Positions 52,127 to 60,518 are shown, counted from the stretch's first letter. The stretch: DNA of 64,000 nucleotides from Bacteroidales bacterium SW299 (GCA_019550975.1 SDWH01000015.1:1-64000); one strand, 5' to 3'. Notes: generated by a model from the sequence alone, not told the origin. Made by a program: numbers and translations.

Positions 52127-53146
52127 ATGGCAGGAAAGATACAGACGATGATTCCCCAATATGGAGAACTCAACAGAATATACAGAGACTATATAGATAA
52201 TTACGCTTTTTCTTTTGACAGGCAGAAATTCATATCGGATTTCTATCAGGAGTATAATGACATGAAATCCTTTGAAGCCGCTATCCTTGAACTGGTGCTT
52301 GACAAGCAAAAAGAGCAATACACCTTGATACTCAACAGCCTGAAAACTGAAATAGAAAAGAGCATACAGGCTTATGAGATACGCCCGTTAAGTGACAGAG
52401 CCATAGAACGTGCTTGCTATCAGCACATGGAAAGGTATTCTCAGGAAATTGAAGCCCAGCTGGATGTTACAAGAAGTCTGAGCAAGCCGCTGAATGAAGC
52501 CAACAACAGGTATGATTCCATTGGTTACAGGGAGCATACAGCCGAAGAGGAAAAACAGGCAGAGAAAGAATATGAACGCTGCAAGGCTGAATATGACAGG
52601 GAAAAAGCCAAACTGAACAAACTCTATGATCAGCAAAAGGCTGCAAGAACAGAGGCATTCCAATACATGAAGAACTGTTGTGCGGACATATACCGTCAAA
52701 GCTGCCTTTTTCTGGATATATTGAAGAAATACATTCCTGACGGAAAGCAAGAGAATAAATCAAGCGAGCCAATCAGTCAGCAGGAAACGACAGAAGAACA
52801 ACAGGAATATTTCAGCATGAAATTACTTTCGCTCATTCATGAGGTGTGCATAGGAGAACAGTTCGAAGAAATTTCCGCACTGGATTTCTATGCCAATATG
52901 AATCTTCACCCCTGCAACTGTAAGCTGAAAATAAAACCGAGAGAGAAAATACGTGTATGCTATCTGATATTCCTGATGAGCGAGAAACTCTCCAAACAGG
53001 ACAGGGACAAATGGAAAGACAGAATACTGAAACTGCTGGATATTGACGACAGCTACTACAAATCCAAGTACAAGGAGCCTGTTTCAGATTTCCCCAGTGA
53101 CAGCAACCAAAATTTCGCCAAGGAAATGGAACATATATTCAGATAA
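52127..53146 (+). CDS. Hypothetical mobile-element protein
   Basis: A 339-residue protein I cannot assign. It is highly charged and helical, with a likely coiled coil at about 140-190 (HTAEEEKQAEKEYERCKAEYDREKAKLNKLYDQQKAARTEAF). The C-terminal third contains FYANMNLHPCNCKLKIKPREKIRVCYLIFLMSEKL and ends SKYKEPVSDFPSDSNQNFAKEMEHIF, a pattern I associate with uncharacterised proteins on Bacteroides elements. The start at 52127 is 10 bp after the DUF1016 stop; an earlier in-frame ATG (52094) would overlap it. The tight spacing suggests that it works with the nuclease. Confidence 0.75.
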   Translation: MAGKIQTMIPQYGELNRIYRDYIDNYAFSFDRQKFISDFYQEYNDMKSFEAAILELVLDKQKEQYTLILNSLKTEIEKSIQAYEIRPLSDRAIERACYQHMERYSQEIEAQLDVTRSLSKPLNEANNRYDSIGYREHTAEEEKQAEKEYERCKAEYDREKAKLNKLYDQQKAARTEAFQYMKNCCADIYRQSCLFLDILKKYIPDGKQENKSSEPISQQETTEEQQEYFSMKLLSLIHEVCIGEQFEEISALDFYANMNLHPCNCKLKIKPREKIRVCYLIFLMSEKLSKQDRDKWKDRILKLLDIDDSYYKSKYKEPVSDFPSDSNQNFAKEMEHIFR

Positions 53147-53186
53147 TCCGTAATATATCCTGATACTTTACGAAAGTTCCACTTTT

Positions 53187-53217
53187 ACCACTCAAAATAA
53201 TTTTTGAGTGGTATTTT
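53187..53217 (+). terminator. Intrinsic terminator
   Basis: A perfect 11-bp stem ACCACTCAAAA / TTTTGAGTGGT (53187-53197, 53202-53212) with loop TAAT, followed by ATTTTTA. It ends the DUF1016 transcription unit. A TAATTTTG box at 53293-53300 may start the next one. Confidence 0.85.
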
Positions 53218-53369
53218 TATTTTCTGATATTCAATAAGATACAATGATATTCAGTTTGTACCGTCCCCATCCTTACCACTCATAACCCTACCTAATTTTG
53301 CATCGTTCGAGAACAGAAATAACAGCCAGTGCGCAGGGCTGATTGTTTAACGACTAAATAGATTGGACG

Positions 53370-53678
53370 ATGACAAATATCCAAGAATTATTATCAAAAC
53401 CCGTCTGGCAGATGACAGGCGAAGAATTCATATTCCTGAGTAAGCACGCTTCAGGTCAGGCCGAAGCATTGCCGCAACCCGTTACAGACACGGAAAAGAA
53501 GTATGTGTACGGAATACTCGGTATAGCCAAACTGTTCGGGTGCAGTCTGCCCACTGCCAACCGCATAAAGAAAAGCGGTAAGATAGACAAGGCGATTACC
53601 CAGATAGGGCGCAAGATTATCGTAGATGCGGAATTGGCTCTTGAGCTTGCCGGGAAGAAAACAGGAGGACGGAAATAA
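53370..53678 (+). CDS. DUF3853 helix-turn-helix protein
   Basis: A 102-residue protein of the DUF3853 family. The segment YVYGILGIAKLFGCSLPTANRIKKSGKIDKAITQIGRKIIVDAELALELA (about 48-95) reads as a helix-turn-helix of the excisionase/MerR-like type. Proteins like this commonly precede a RepA-like gene in Bacteroides mobilizable elements and may regulate excision or replication. Its stop shares one base with the start of the next gene. A -7 box TAATTTTG (53293-53300) lies upstream. Confidence 0.82.
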   Translation: MTNIQELLSKPVWQMTGEEFIFLSKHASGQAEALPQPVTDTEKKYVYGILGIAKLFGCSLPTANRIKKSGKIDKAITQIGRKIIVDAELALELAGKKTGGRK

Positions 53679-54769
53679 TGGGAGGTATGCTTATGGACTA
53701 TATGAAAGAAATAAAGGAGATTTCGGCAGAACAGGCAATAATCCTTTGGCAAGCTTCACGCCTGAGTCTGTCGAAAATCTACGAAAAAGCACCTGAGATT
53801 CTAAAAGTGCAAGGTTCGGTCATTGGTACACTGGGCAATTTCAGTGCATCCATCGGCAAAGCCAAGAGTAAAAAGACTTTCAATGTATCGGCTATCGTAG
53901 CCGCCGCATTGAAAAACGGTACGGTACTGCGGTATGTTGCGGAACTACCGGAAGAAAAAAGGAAGATTCTTTATGTGGACACGGAACAAAGCCATTATCA
54001 CTGTCTGAAAGTCATGAAACGTATTTTACGGCTTGCTGGTCTTCCTGATGACAGGGACAATGAACATCTGGAGTTTCTCGCTTTGAGGAAATACACGCCC
54101 GAACAGCGTATCAGGATTGTCGAACAGGCTATCTATAATACACCGGACATAGGGCTTGTAATCATAGACGGCATCCGTGATATGGTATATGACATCAACA
54201 GTCCGGGAGAATCGACACGCATTATATCCAAACTGATGCAGTGGACGGATGACAGGCAGATACACATCCATACGATACTCCACCAGAACAAAGGCGATGA
54301 AAACGCAAGAGGGCATATCGGTACGGAGCTGAACAACAAGGCGGAAACCGTTCTGCTGGTGGAAAAGGACAAGAGCAACGGGGATATAAGCAATGTTTCA
54401 GCCATGCACATCCGTGCAATGGATTTCGAGCCTTTCGCTTTCCGTATCAACGACAATGCATTGCCTGAACTCATAGAGGGGTACAGACCCGAAGCGAAGA
54501 AACCCGGAAGACCGGAAGAGGAAAAGTTTGACCCTTACAGACATATTAGCGAACAGCAGCACCGCATAGCACTGGAAGCGGCTTTCGGACTGAAAGAGGA
54601 ATACGGCTACAAGGATCTGGAAACCTCCTTAATCAAGTCATATATGTCGGTAGGTGTAAAACTGAACCATCAAAAAGCGGTATCACTTATCACCATGCTC
54701 CGGAACAAACGGATGATAGTACAGGAGAACGGCAGGAAATACACGTTCAAGCCGGACTTTCACTATTAG
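53678..54769 (+). CDS. RepA-like AAA/RecA-fold ATPase of mobile element
   Basis: A 363-residue ATPase. The P-loop variant GKAKSKKTF lies in GTLGNFSASIGKAKSKKTFNVSAI (about 48-71), and the Walker B-like KILYVDTEQSHYHCLK (about 90-105) and VIIDGIRDMVYDINSP follow; HTILHQNKGDENARGHIGTELNNKAETVLLVEKD resembles RecA/DnaB-type and phage RepA helicases. The C-terminal 90 residues are helical, perhaps a DNA-binding domain. With the downstream primase and the iteron-like repeats between them it probably forms the replication module that acts on the excised circle. Confidence 0.85.
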   Translation: MGGMLMDYMKEIKEISAEQAIILWQASRLSLSKIYEKAPEILKVQGSVIGTLGNFSASIGKAKSKKTFNVSAIVAAALKNGTVLRYVAELPEEKRKILYVDTEQSHYHCLKVMKRILRLAGLPDDRDNEHLEFLALRKYTPEQRIRIVEQAIYNTPDIGLVIIDGIRDMVYDINSPGESTRIISKLMQWTDDRQIHIHTILHQNKGDENARGHIGTELNNKAETVLLVEKDKSNGDISNVSAMHIRAMDFEPFAFRINDNALPELIEGYRPEAKKPGRPEEEKFDPYRHISEQQHRIALEAAFGLKEEYGYKDLETSLIKSYMSVGVKLNHQKAVSLITMLRNKRMIVQENGRKYTFKPDFHY

Positions 54770-54783
54770 ACCGTATAACCTGT

Positions 54784-54905
54784 AATCACTTCACTTTATT
54801 CGGCAGGTCTATATATTAAGAATAAAGCGAAGCGGTTGTAGGGAATAGAAAAGCGCTTCACTTTATTACCGTATCCTATATATACGAAGATAAAGTGAAG
54901 TGATT
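54784..54905. repeat. Four inverted/direct iteron-like repeats, candidate origin
   Basis: Four copies of a 15-17-bp word alternate in orientation: AATCACTTCACTTTATT (54784-54800, plus), AATAAAGCGAAGCGG (54821-54835, minus), GCGCTTCACTTTATT (54853-54867, plus), GATAAAGTGAAGTGATT (54889-54905, minus). They lie between the RepA-like gene and the primase gene, where a replication origin would be expected. A CCGTACTT/AAGTACGG hairpin follows at about 54913-54935. Confidence 0.7.
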
Positions 54906-54985
54906 ATACAGACCGTACTTCATAAAAAAGTACGGGCGAAAAGAGAAATAAATATTCCAACCATTATTCAAACACTCATCTTATT

Positions 54986-55945
54986 ATGGATATACAGACA
55001 GCAAAACAAATCAGGATAGCGGATTTTCTGTACAGTTTGGGATATTCTCCCGTCAAGCAGCAAGGTATTAACCTATGGTACAAATCCCCGTTACGGGAAG
55101 AGACAGAACCCTCGTTCAAAGTAAATACCGAGCGCAACCAATGGTATGATTTCGCAATCGGCAAAGGTGGAAATATCATCGCACTGGCACAGGAACTCTA
55201 CTGTTCCGACTATGTGCCTTATCTTCTACAGAAAATCGAAGAACAGATACCACACATACGTCCCGTGTCTTTCTCTTTTGGCAAGCAATCATTTTCCGAA
55301 CCGAGTTTTCAGCAATTGGACATTGTGCTGCTGGCTTCTCCTGCCCTGCTTGCCTACCTACAGGAAAGAGGGATAAACACGGCACTGGCGAAAAGAGAAT
55401 GTAAGGAAGCCCGTTTCACCCACAACGGCAAACGGTATTTCGCCATTGCCTTTCCGAACATATCAGGCGGATATGAAATTCGCAACCGATATTTCAAGGG
55501 ATGTATCGCACCAAAAGAAATATCCCATATCAGACAGTCAGGAAAACCAAGGAGTACATGTTACGTTTTTGAGGGATTTATGGATTACCTTTCCTTTCTT
55601 ACTTTAAGGCTGGAAAGCTGTCCGCAATCACCCGACTTCGACAGACAGGATTACATAGTTCTTAATTCCGTAGCCAATGTTCCCAAGGCACTCTATCCGT
55701 TGGGAAGCTATGAGCGCATCCACTGTTTCTTTGACAATGACCGTGCAGGAATGGAAGCAATACAGCAAATCCGAAAGGAGTATGATGCTACCCGGTATAT
55801 ACGTGACGCCTCGCAAATCTACAGTGGATGTAAAGATCTGAACGAATATTTACAGAAACGAATAGCCGATAGGAAAGAGCAAGCGCAATCTGTCGAAAAG
55901 AGGAATGATACGCTATCCAAGAAACCGAAAGGCTTCCGGTTATAG
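54986..55945 (+). CDS. Toprim-domain DNA primase of mobile element
   Basis: A 319-residue primase. The N-terminal part resembles a DnaG zinc-binding domain in pattern (IADFLYSLGYSPVKQQGINLWYKSPLREETEPSFKVNTERNQWYDFAIGKGGNIIALAQ), although the CHC2 cysteines are missing. The Toprim core follows: CYVFEGFMDYLSFL (Glu, about 191-204) and IHCFFDNDRAGMEA (DxD, about 245-258). It likely primes synthesis of the transferred or excised strand. The gene follows the iteron-like repeats, and its end touches the hairpin cluster before the relaxase gene. Confidence 0.87.
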   Translation: MDIQTAKQIRIADFLYSLGYSPVKQQGINLWYKSPLREETEPSFKVNTERNQWYDFAIGKGGNIIALAQELYCSDYVPYLLQKIEEQIPHIRPVSFSFGKQSFSEPSFQQLDIVLLASPALLAYLQERGINTALAKRECKEARFTHNGKRYFAIAFPNISGGYEIRNRYFKGCIAPKEISHIRQSGKPRSTCYVFEGFMDYLSFLTLRLESCPQSPDFDRQDYIVLNSVANVPKALYPLGSYERIHCFFDNDRAGMEAIQQIRKEYDATRYIRDASQIYSGCKDLNEYLQKRIADRKEQAQSVEKRNDTLSKKPKGFRL

Positions 55946-56050
55946 CCCACTATAACTACACGCTTCGCTTTCGTAGTTGTGGGCTCTCCCGAGGGGATTA
56001 GGGCTTTGCCCTAATGACCCACTCAGGGCGTTTCACCCCTGAGAACCCCG
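55945..56050. other. Hairpin cluster before the relaxase gene, candidate oriT
   Basis: Three stem-loops in about 100 bp: GCCCAC..AACTAC (55945-55959, 3-nt bulge) with GTAGTTGTGGGC (55973-55984); ATTAGGGC/GCCCTAAT with loop TTT (55997-56015); CTCAGGG/CCCTGAG (56022-56043). The stretch is much richer in GC than the surrounding element and lies 110-210 bp upstream of mob. Relaxases of this class nick near inverted repeats at such positions. The exact nic site is not identified; the first hairpin could instead be a terminator of the primase gene. Confidence 0.6.
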
Positions 56051-56156
56051 AGCAAAGAGTGACCCTCTCTTTGCAATCTCCGCTTATGGGTTACCCCTAA
56101 GAACCCCTCTGCGAAAGCGAGCAAAGTAAATCAATTGTAAACAAAGGAAAGAAGCT

Positions 56157-57560
56157 ATGGCAACAAAATCAAGCATACATATCAAGCCTTGCAACATCGC
56201 ATCGAGCGAGGCACACAACCGAAGGACTGCCGAGTATATGCGTAATATCGGGGAGTCCAGAATCTATGTCGTTCCCGAACTTTCCACCGATAACGAACAG
56301 TGGATAAATCCCGACTTCGGCACTCCCGAACTGCGAACTCATTATGACAATATCAAGCAAATGGTCAAGGAAAAGACCGGACGTGCCATGCAGGAAAAGG
56401 AAAGGGAACGCAAGGGAAAGAATGGAAAGATTATCAAGGTGGCGGGATGCTCACCCATCCGTGAAGGAGTATTGCTTATCAGACCGGACACCACACTGGC
56501 TGATGTACGCAAATTCGGTGAAGAGTGCCAAAGACGCTGGGGCATCACTCCGCTACAGATTTTCCTGCATAAAGACGAAGGGCATTGGCTGAACGGTCAG
56601 CCGGAAGCAGAAGACAAGGAGAGCTTCCAAGTCGGTAACAGATGGTTCAAACCAAATTATCATGCTCATGTCGTATTCGACTGGATGAACCATGAAACTG
56701 GAAAGAGCCGAAAGCTCAATGACGAGGATATGGCAACCATGCAGACCCTTGCTTCCGATATTCTCCTGATGGAACGTGGACAGGCAAAAGCTGTCACAGG
56801 TAAAGAGCATCTGGAACGAAATGATTTCATCATTGAGAAGCAGAAAGCCGAACTGCAACGTATAGAGGAAACCAAGCGACACAAGGAACAACAAGTAAGC
56901 CTTGCCGAACAGGAACTCAAACAGGTAAAAGCAGAGATACGCACGGACAAACTAAAGAAAACAGCCACCAATGCTGCTACCGCCATAGCAAGCGGTGTAG
57001 GTTCTCTTTTCGGAAGCGGTAAGCTGAAAGAACTGGAACATCACATCGAGCAGCTACATCAGGAAATTACCAAACGGGACAAAGCTACTGATGAATTAAA
57101 AATTCAGATACAACAAATACAGGAACAGCATAGCAGACAAATTCGTAATCTTCAAAGAATACATAATCAAGAACTTGAAGCCAAAGACAAGGAAATATCA
57201 CGATTGAGCACCTTGCTTGAAAAAGCCCACAAATGGTTTCCCATGTTCAAAGAGATGTTGAGAATGGAAAAATTATGCGCTGTTATCGGGTTTACCAAAG
57301 ACATGATAGAAAACCTCTTGACAAAGAAAGAATCCATACAATGTAGTGGCAAAATTTATTCCGAAGAACACAGGTGGAAATTTGACATCAAGAATGATAT
57401 TTTTAGGGTTGAGAAACATCCGATGGATAGTGGTAAGCTTATGCTGACCATAAACCGACAACCCATAGTACAATGGTTTAAGGAACAATGGGAAAAGTTA
57501 CAGCAGAATCTACGTAACTCGGTGCAGAGAGAGCAAAAATCCAGAGGATTTAGAATATAG
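56157..57560 (+). CDS. MobV/Pre-family mobilization relaxase
   Basis: A 467-residue relaxase. The MobV signature is present: LQIFLHKDEGHW (H138 to W144) and the HxH metal site YHAHVVFDWMNHETGKSRKLNDEDM (H169, H171). The N-terminus, SSIHIKPCNIASSEAHNRR, also fits. The C-terminal half (about 230-370) is a long coiled coil (EKQKAELQRIEETKRHKEQQVSLAEQELKQ), probably for dimerisation or coupling-protein contact. It should nick oriT and pilot the DNA strand during conjugation driven by a helper element. A ribosome-binding AAGGAAAG precedes the start. Confidence 0.9.
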   Translation: MATKSSIHIKPCNIASSEAHNRRTAEYMRNIGESRIYVVPELSTDNEQWINPDFGTPELRTHYDNIKQMVKEKTGRAMQEKERERKGKNGKIIKVAGCSPIREGVLLIRPDTTLADVRKFGEECQRRWGITPLQIFLHKDEGHWLNGQPEAEDKESFQVGNRWFKPNYHAHVVFDWMNHETGKSRKLNDEDMATMQTLASDILLMERGQAKAVTGKEHLERNDFIIEKQKAELQRIEETKRHKEQQVSLAEQELKQVKAEIRTDKLKKTATNAATAIASGVGSLFGSGKLKELEHHIEQLHQEITKRDKATDELKIQIQQIQEQHSRQIRNLQRIHNQELEAKDKEISRLSTLLEKAHKWFPMFKEMLRMEKLCAVIGFTKDMIENLLTKKESIQCSGKIYSEEHRWKFDIKNDIFRVEKHPMDSGKLMLTINRQPIVQWFKEQWEKLQQNLRNSVQREQKSRGFRI

Positions 57561-57648
57561 AATAGCCTATTATTAATAAAATCAAGTATCTATGCATCCA
57601 AACAGATTGTTTTTATTACAGAATCAAAATCCTAAGAATTTATAAAAA

Positions 57649-58002
57649 ATGAAGCCTAAAGAAGTTTTGGAAAAATGGATAGATTGCTTTAACAAAGCAG
57701 ATGCTTATCATATAGCAGAGCTGTATGCTACTAATGCAGTAAATCATCAAGTCGCAAACGAACCAATAATAGGTAAAGAATCAATCTACAAAATGTTTGT
57801 GAATGAATTTGCCACTGCTAAAATGGTTTGTATGGTGGAAAATATTTTTGAAGATGGCGAATGGGCTATCATGGAATGGAAAGACTCTCTTGGACTTCGT
57901 GGATGCGGATTTTTTCATGTAAAAGATAACAAAATCGTCTTTCAAAGAGGGTATTGGGATAAACTTTCATTCTTGAAGCAACACAATCTTCCAATTGAAT
58001 AA
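57649..58002 (+). CDS. SnoaL-like (NTF2-fold) protein
   Basis: A 117-residue protein of the SnoaL/NTF2 fold: PKEVLEKWIDCFNKADAYHIAELYATNAVNHQVANEPIIGKESIYKMF, followed by beta-strands EWAIMEWKDSLGLRGCGFFHVKDNKIVFQRGYWDKLSF. Family members catalyse varied small-molecule reactions or bind ligands. It is cargo of the element, lying before the resistance genes on the opposite strand. The function here is unknown. Confidence 0.85.
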   Translation: MKPKEVLEKWIDCFNKADAYHIAELYATNAVNHQVANEPIIGKESIYKMFVNEFATAKMVCMVENIFEDGEWAIMEWKDSLGLRGCGFFHVKDNKIVFQRGYWDKLSFLKQHNLPIE

Positions 58003-58016
58003 GTACTATCAGAATA

Positions 58017-58045
58017 CGGACTGGGAAATTGAAATACCCAGTCCG
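58017..58045. terminator. Bidirectional terminator
   Basis: A perfect 9-bp stem CGGACTGGG / CCCAGTCCG (58017-58025, 58037-58045) between the convergent SnoaL and GNAT genes, with T-rich sequence nearby. Confidence 0.8.
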
Positions 58046-58073
58046 AGTTATATAATGAATTTTACTTGTTAAA

Positions 58074-58439
58074 CTATTTAAAGTCAGTTGGATAACAAAC
58101 CATACCTTTCACATTCTCAGTAGCTCCAGGTATTAATTCAGCCACCATGCAATATTCATGAGAGACTTCGAAAGGAAATTCAATTCCTAAATCGATAGCC
58201 TTGCGATAGCCAAATCGAGGATAATACTCTTTATGCCCCAATACGACTGCTGTGCCGTAACCCAAAAGTGCTGCCCTCTGATGGGCTTACTGAATCAACA
58301 TCCCCCCCCCAATTCCCTTACGCTGGAATTCCGGCAAGACTGCCAATGGAGCTACACTCAGGGATGTGACAGACTGGGTGTCACTGTCTATCTTTACTTC
58401 TGTAAGTAAGATATACCAGACAATTTGTTTTTCTGTCAT
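58074..58439 (-). pseudogene. GNAT N-acetyltransferase, broken by a stop codon and N-terminal loss
   Basis: From ATG 58439 the minus strand encodes MTEKQIVWYILLTEVKIDS...SLSVAPLAVLPEFQRKGIGGGMLIQ, then a TAA stop, then in the same frame AHQRAALLGYGTAVVLGHKEYYPRFGYRKA to the end at 58074. PLAVLPEFQRKGIG is the acetyl-CoA-binding motif of GNAT enzymes. The stop at about 58290 replaces what is probably a glutamate codon, and the usual N-terminal 40 or so residues are absent. A run of nine Gs (C9 at 58302-58310) encodes the GGG just before the break. Confidence 0.85.
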
Positions 58440-58449
58440 TTTCTTGTTC

Positions 58450-58962
58450 TTATCTAATTGTTAGGCTCATTGTTGTTATACATTGTTTAATTATAGATAA
58501 ATCGTGAATATCCTTCTCTCTTAAATCGTAGCCCGAATGGAATACTTGTTGCCCTTTTGCAGAAATGCAAGGGATGCTTCTGCCTTCAAAGACTGCTGTT
58601 CCAAAATAGTCCGGTTGAAATTCATACCAGCCTCCATCCAAGTCGGCTTGTTTGGAAGTGCCGTCCGCATTCAAGACAAAAGGATGGATATCAATATAGC
58701 CTAATTCTTTGCTATACAGTTCCACACGGGTGGGCAACCAATTTGTTTCAATTTGATATCCTCTCTCCTGCAAAAGATCAAGGAGTTGGTCTGTATAATT
58801 GGCATCAAAATCAATGTCAATATCTCTATGCAAGCGGGTTTGCTGTCCGTACAAGACATCCACTCCCCAGCCTCCATCCAACCAAAACTGCATGTCCAGG
58901 CTTTCCAACAAGTCCAAAACTTGAAATAACTCTGTAATCGTAGTGTGTTCTTTCTTTGTCAT
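58450..58962 (-). CDS. lnu(AN2): Lincosamide nucleotidyltransferase, Lnu(AN2)-like
   Basis: A 170-residue enzyme of the LinA/Lnu class that inactivates lincosamides (clindamycin, lincomycin) by adenylylation. The nucleotidyltransferase signature is clear: FWLDGGWGVDVLYGQQTRLHRDIDIDFD (about 27-54), with GG and DxD residues for metal and nucleotide, then VFEGRSIPCISAKGQQVFHSGYDLREKDIHDLSII. Length and sequence fit the Bacteroides NBU2 linA gene as I remember it. It lies 24 bp downstream of the mef-like gene on the same strand, so both may be co-expressed. It looks intact. Confidence 0.88.
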   Translation of the reverse strand: MTKKEHTTITELFQVLDLLESLDMQFWLDGGWGVDVLYGQQTRLHRDIDIDFDANYTDQLLDLLQERGYQIETNWLPTRVELYSKELGYIDIHPFVLNADGTSKQADLDGGWYEFQPDYFGTAVFEGRSIPCISAKGQQVFHSGYDLREKDIHDLSIIKQCITTMSLTIR

Positions 58963-58986
58963 ATAATAATTCTTTAATAAATAATA

Positions 58987-60192
58987 CTATGCGTAATTAT
59001 CCAACTGCTTGATTGAAGAAATAAAATTTGCACCCACTCCAATCAGAAAGATAACCCATCCGCTGATCATAAAGACGGATGTGATACCCCATGCTTCCAC
59101 CCAATATCCTGAAGCTACGATACCCAGCATTGATGGAAAGGTACTCAAACTAAAGATGAGAGAAAAAGTCCGTCCAAGCATGTCCGAAGCCAAGTTCTGC
59201 TGAATAATAGCGATGAAAAGCGCATGGTAAATGGAATAGGCTATGCCTCCTGTAAATGTTAGGCAAACAAAACCTATAAATGCGCTTGATGGTAAATAAC
59301 TGGCGCTAATCAGATACAATCCCAATATCACATAAGCCGTATGCATCACTAATGTTTGCTTGCTTTTCAAAGCCTTACAGGCAAGTACTAAACCGCCCAA
59401 CAATGCCCCTGAGCCCCAACCCATTTCCACAACTCCCATTTGCAAAATGTTTCCGTTGAAATGCAGAAGCGTCATAAAAGGAAATAACGTAAAAACAGGC
59501 ATAAGGACAAAAGTCACCAGCGTAAAGCATACGAATAAAGGCAAAATGCCCATTGTACGCCGCAAGGTATGCCAACATTCCGTCAGTTCTTTTTTGAAAT
59601 CTGGAAGAACTTTCGTTTTTTGAAGAGAAGGAATCTGGACACAAAGTAAGGTCAGACAAGCAGCAACAGCTCCGATCACATCTATGAGCAGAATATACTG
59701 TATGGGAAGCCAAACAACGAGGCTTGCCCCTACAACGGGAGCTATCACCTCACTGAAGGATTGAATGGAATGGTACAAACCTGATACCCTGACAAGATGG
59801 TGCTTGGGAACCAGTAGAGGGATGCTTGCCTGTAAAGCAGGTGCATGAAACGTACTGCCTATTGAACGACAAGCAGTCAATAGATAAAAAAAAGAAAGGT
59901 CTTTATAACCCTTGGTTATCACAATAAAAAGACATAGGGTACAGAACGCGATGAACAAGTCCGAATAAAACATCGTTTTCTTTCGATTCCATCTGTCAAC
60001 ATAGACCCCGGCAAACAAGCCTAATACAAATTGTGGTAAAAATCCAGCTAAAATAGCCAGAGATAAAGCTGTCGGGGATTTAAATTCGTTGCTAATCCAA
60101 AAAATAATGGAGAAGCCAACAATCGTACTTGTTAAAATAGATATGAGTTGGCCTATTCCTATCACGGCCAAAGTTGATTTCCAATGATTCAT
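58987..60192 (-). CDS. mef(En2): Macrolide efflux MFS transporter, Mef(En2)-like
   Basis: A 401-residue major-facilitator exporter with about 12 hydrophobic segments. The N-terminus MNHWKSTLAVIGIGQLISILTSTIVGFSIIFWISNEFKSPTALSLAILAGFLPQFVLGLFAGVYVDRWNRKKTMFYSDL carries the MFS motif A-like GVYVDRWNRKKT typical of Mef proteins. Members expel 14- and 15-membered macrolides. The length equals that I recall for Mef(En2) from NBU2. A 234-bp A/T-rich region lies upstream with a hairpin but no clear leader peptide. It appears intact. Confidence 0.9.
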   Translation of the reverse strand: MNHWKSTLAVIGIGQLISILTSTIVGFSIIFWISNEFKSPTALSLAILAGFLPQFVLGLFAGVYVDRWNRKKTMFYSDLFIAFCTLCLFIVITKGYKDLSFFYLLTACRSIGSTFHAPALQASIPLLVPKHHLVRVSGLYHSIQSFSEVIAPVVGASLVVWLPIQYILLIDVIGAVAACLTLLCVQIPSLQKTKVLPDFKKELTECWHTLRRTMGILPLFVCFTLVTFVLMPVFTLFPFMTLLHFNGNILQMGVVEMGWGSGALLGGLVLACKALKSKQTLVMHTAYVILGLYLISASYLPSSAFIGFVCLTFTGGIAYSIYHALFIAIIQQNLASDMLGRTFSLIFSLSTFPSMLGIVASGYWVEAWGITSVFMISGWVIFLIGVGANFISSIKQLDNYA

Positions 60193-60463
60193 TGTGCTAA
60201 TATTTCATGCGTTTATAGATAAGTACTTTCGTACATTAAGCAAAACGAAATTCTATCCACACAAAAAACTTGTATTATAATCCACTCCTGACGTTGGAAT
60301 ACAATAACAAATACTTTCAGGACGATGTAAAGTCCTGAAAAATCAAACTGAATGGATAGATAAATATTAGTCTTTTCTCATCGGATTCTTTTAATATCGC
60401 TACTCTTTTATTATGTAGTGGTTGTATTATCTTAAATAAAACAAAAACACCGACTTTACATTC
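60193..60463. other. Upstream region of the mef-like gene with hairpin
   Basis: No gene seen. TTTCAGGAC (60315-60323), loop of 8, GTCCTGAAA (60332-60340) is a perfect 9-bp hairpin, 120 bp before the mef start; it may be part of an attenuation leader or a terminator for rightward transcription. A short GTACTTTCGTAC inverted repeat (60221-60232 area) is also present. Confidence 0.5.
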
Positions 60464-60508
60464 TTGGGTGTAAAACTGGGTGTTTGTTTTGCAATCTGCT
60501 GATTTTCA
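60464..60508 (+). repeat. Right-end attachment/arm-site region
   Basis: TTGGGTGTA (60464-60472) and TGGGTGT (60477-60483) reproduce the left-end pair with the same 12-bp register. TTGCAATCTGCTGATTTTCA (60489-60508) is the imperfect partner of the left-end 49350-49369 word. tRNA-Ser begins 10 bp further right. Confidence 0.6.
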
Positions 60509-60518
60509 GCGTTTGTTG

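Larger units (their letters stand above)
49350..60508 (+). mobile_element. NBU2-like integrated mobilizable element (about 11.1 kb)
   Basis: The block runs from just after the ABC gene stop to beside tRNA-Ser. It encodes a tyrosine integrase, DUF1016 nuclease, DUF3853/RepA-like/primase module, MobV relaxase and antibiotic-resistance cargo (lnu, mef), and lacks type IV secretion genes, so it would need a helper conjugative element. Size, resistance pair and the tRNA-Ser neighbour match what I recall of Bacteroides NBU2. Base composition looks more AT-rich than the flanks. Near both ends is the word TTGGGTGTA with a second copy starting 12 bp later (49432/49444 and 60464/60476). The exact junctions are not settled. 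Confidence 0.8.
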
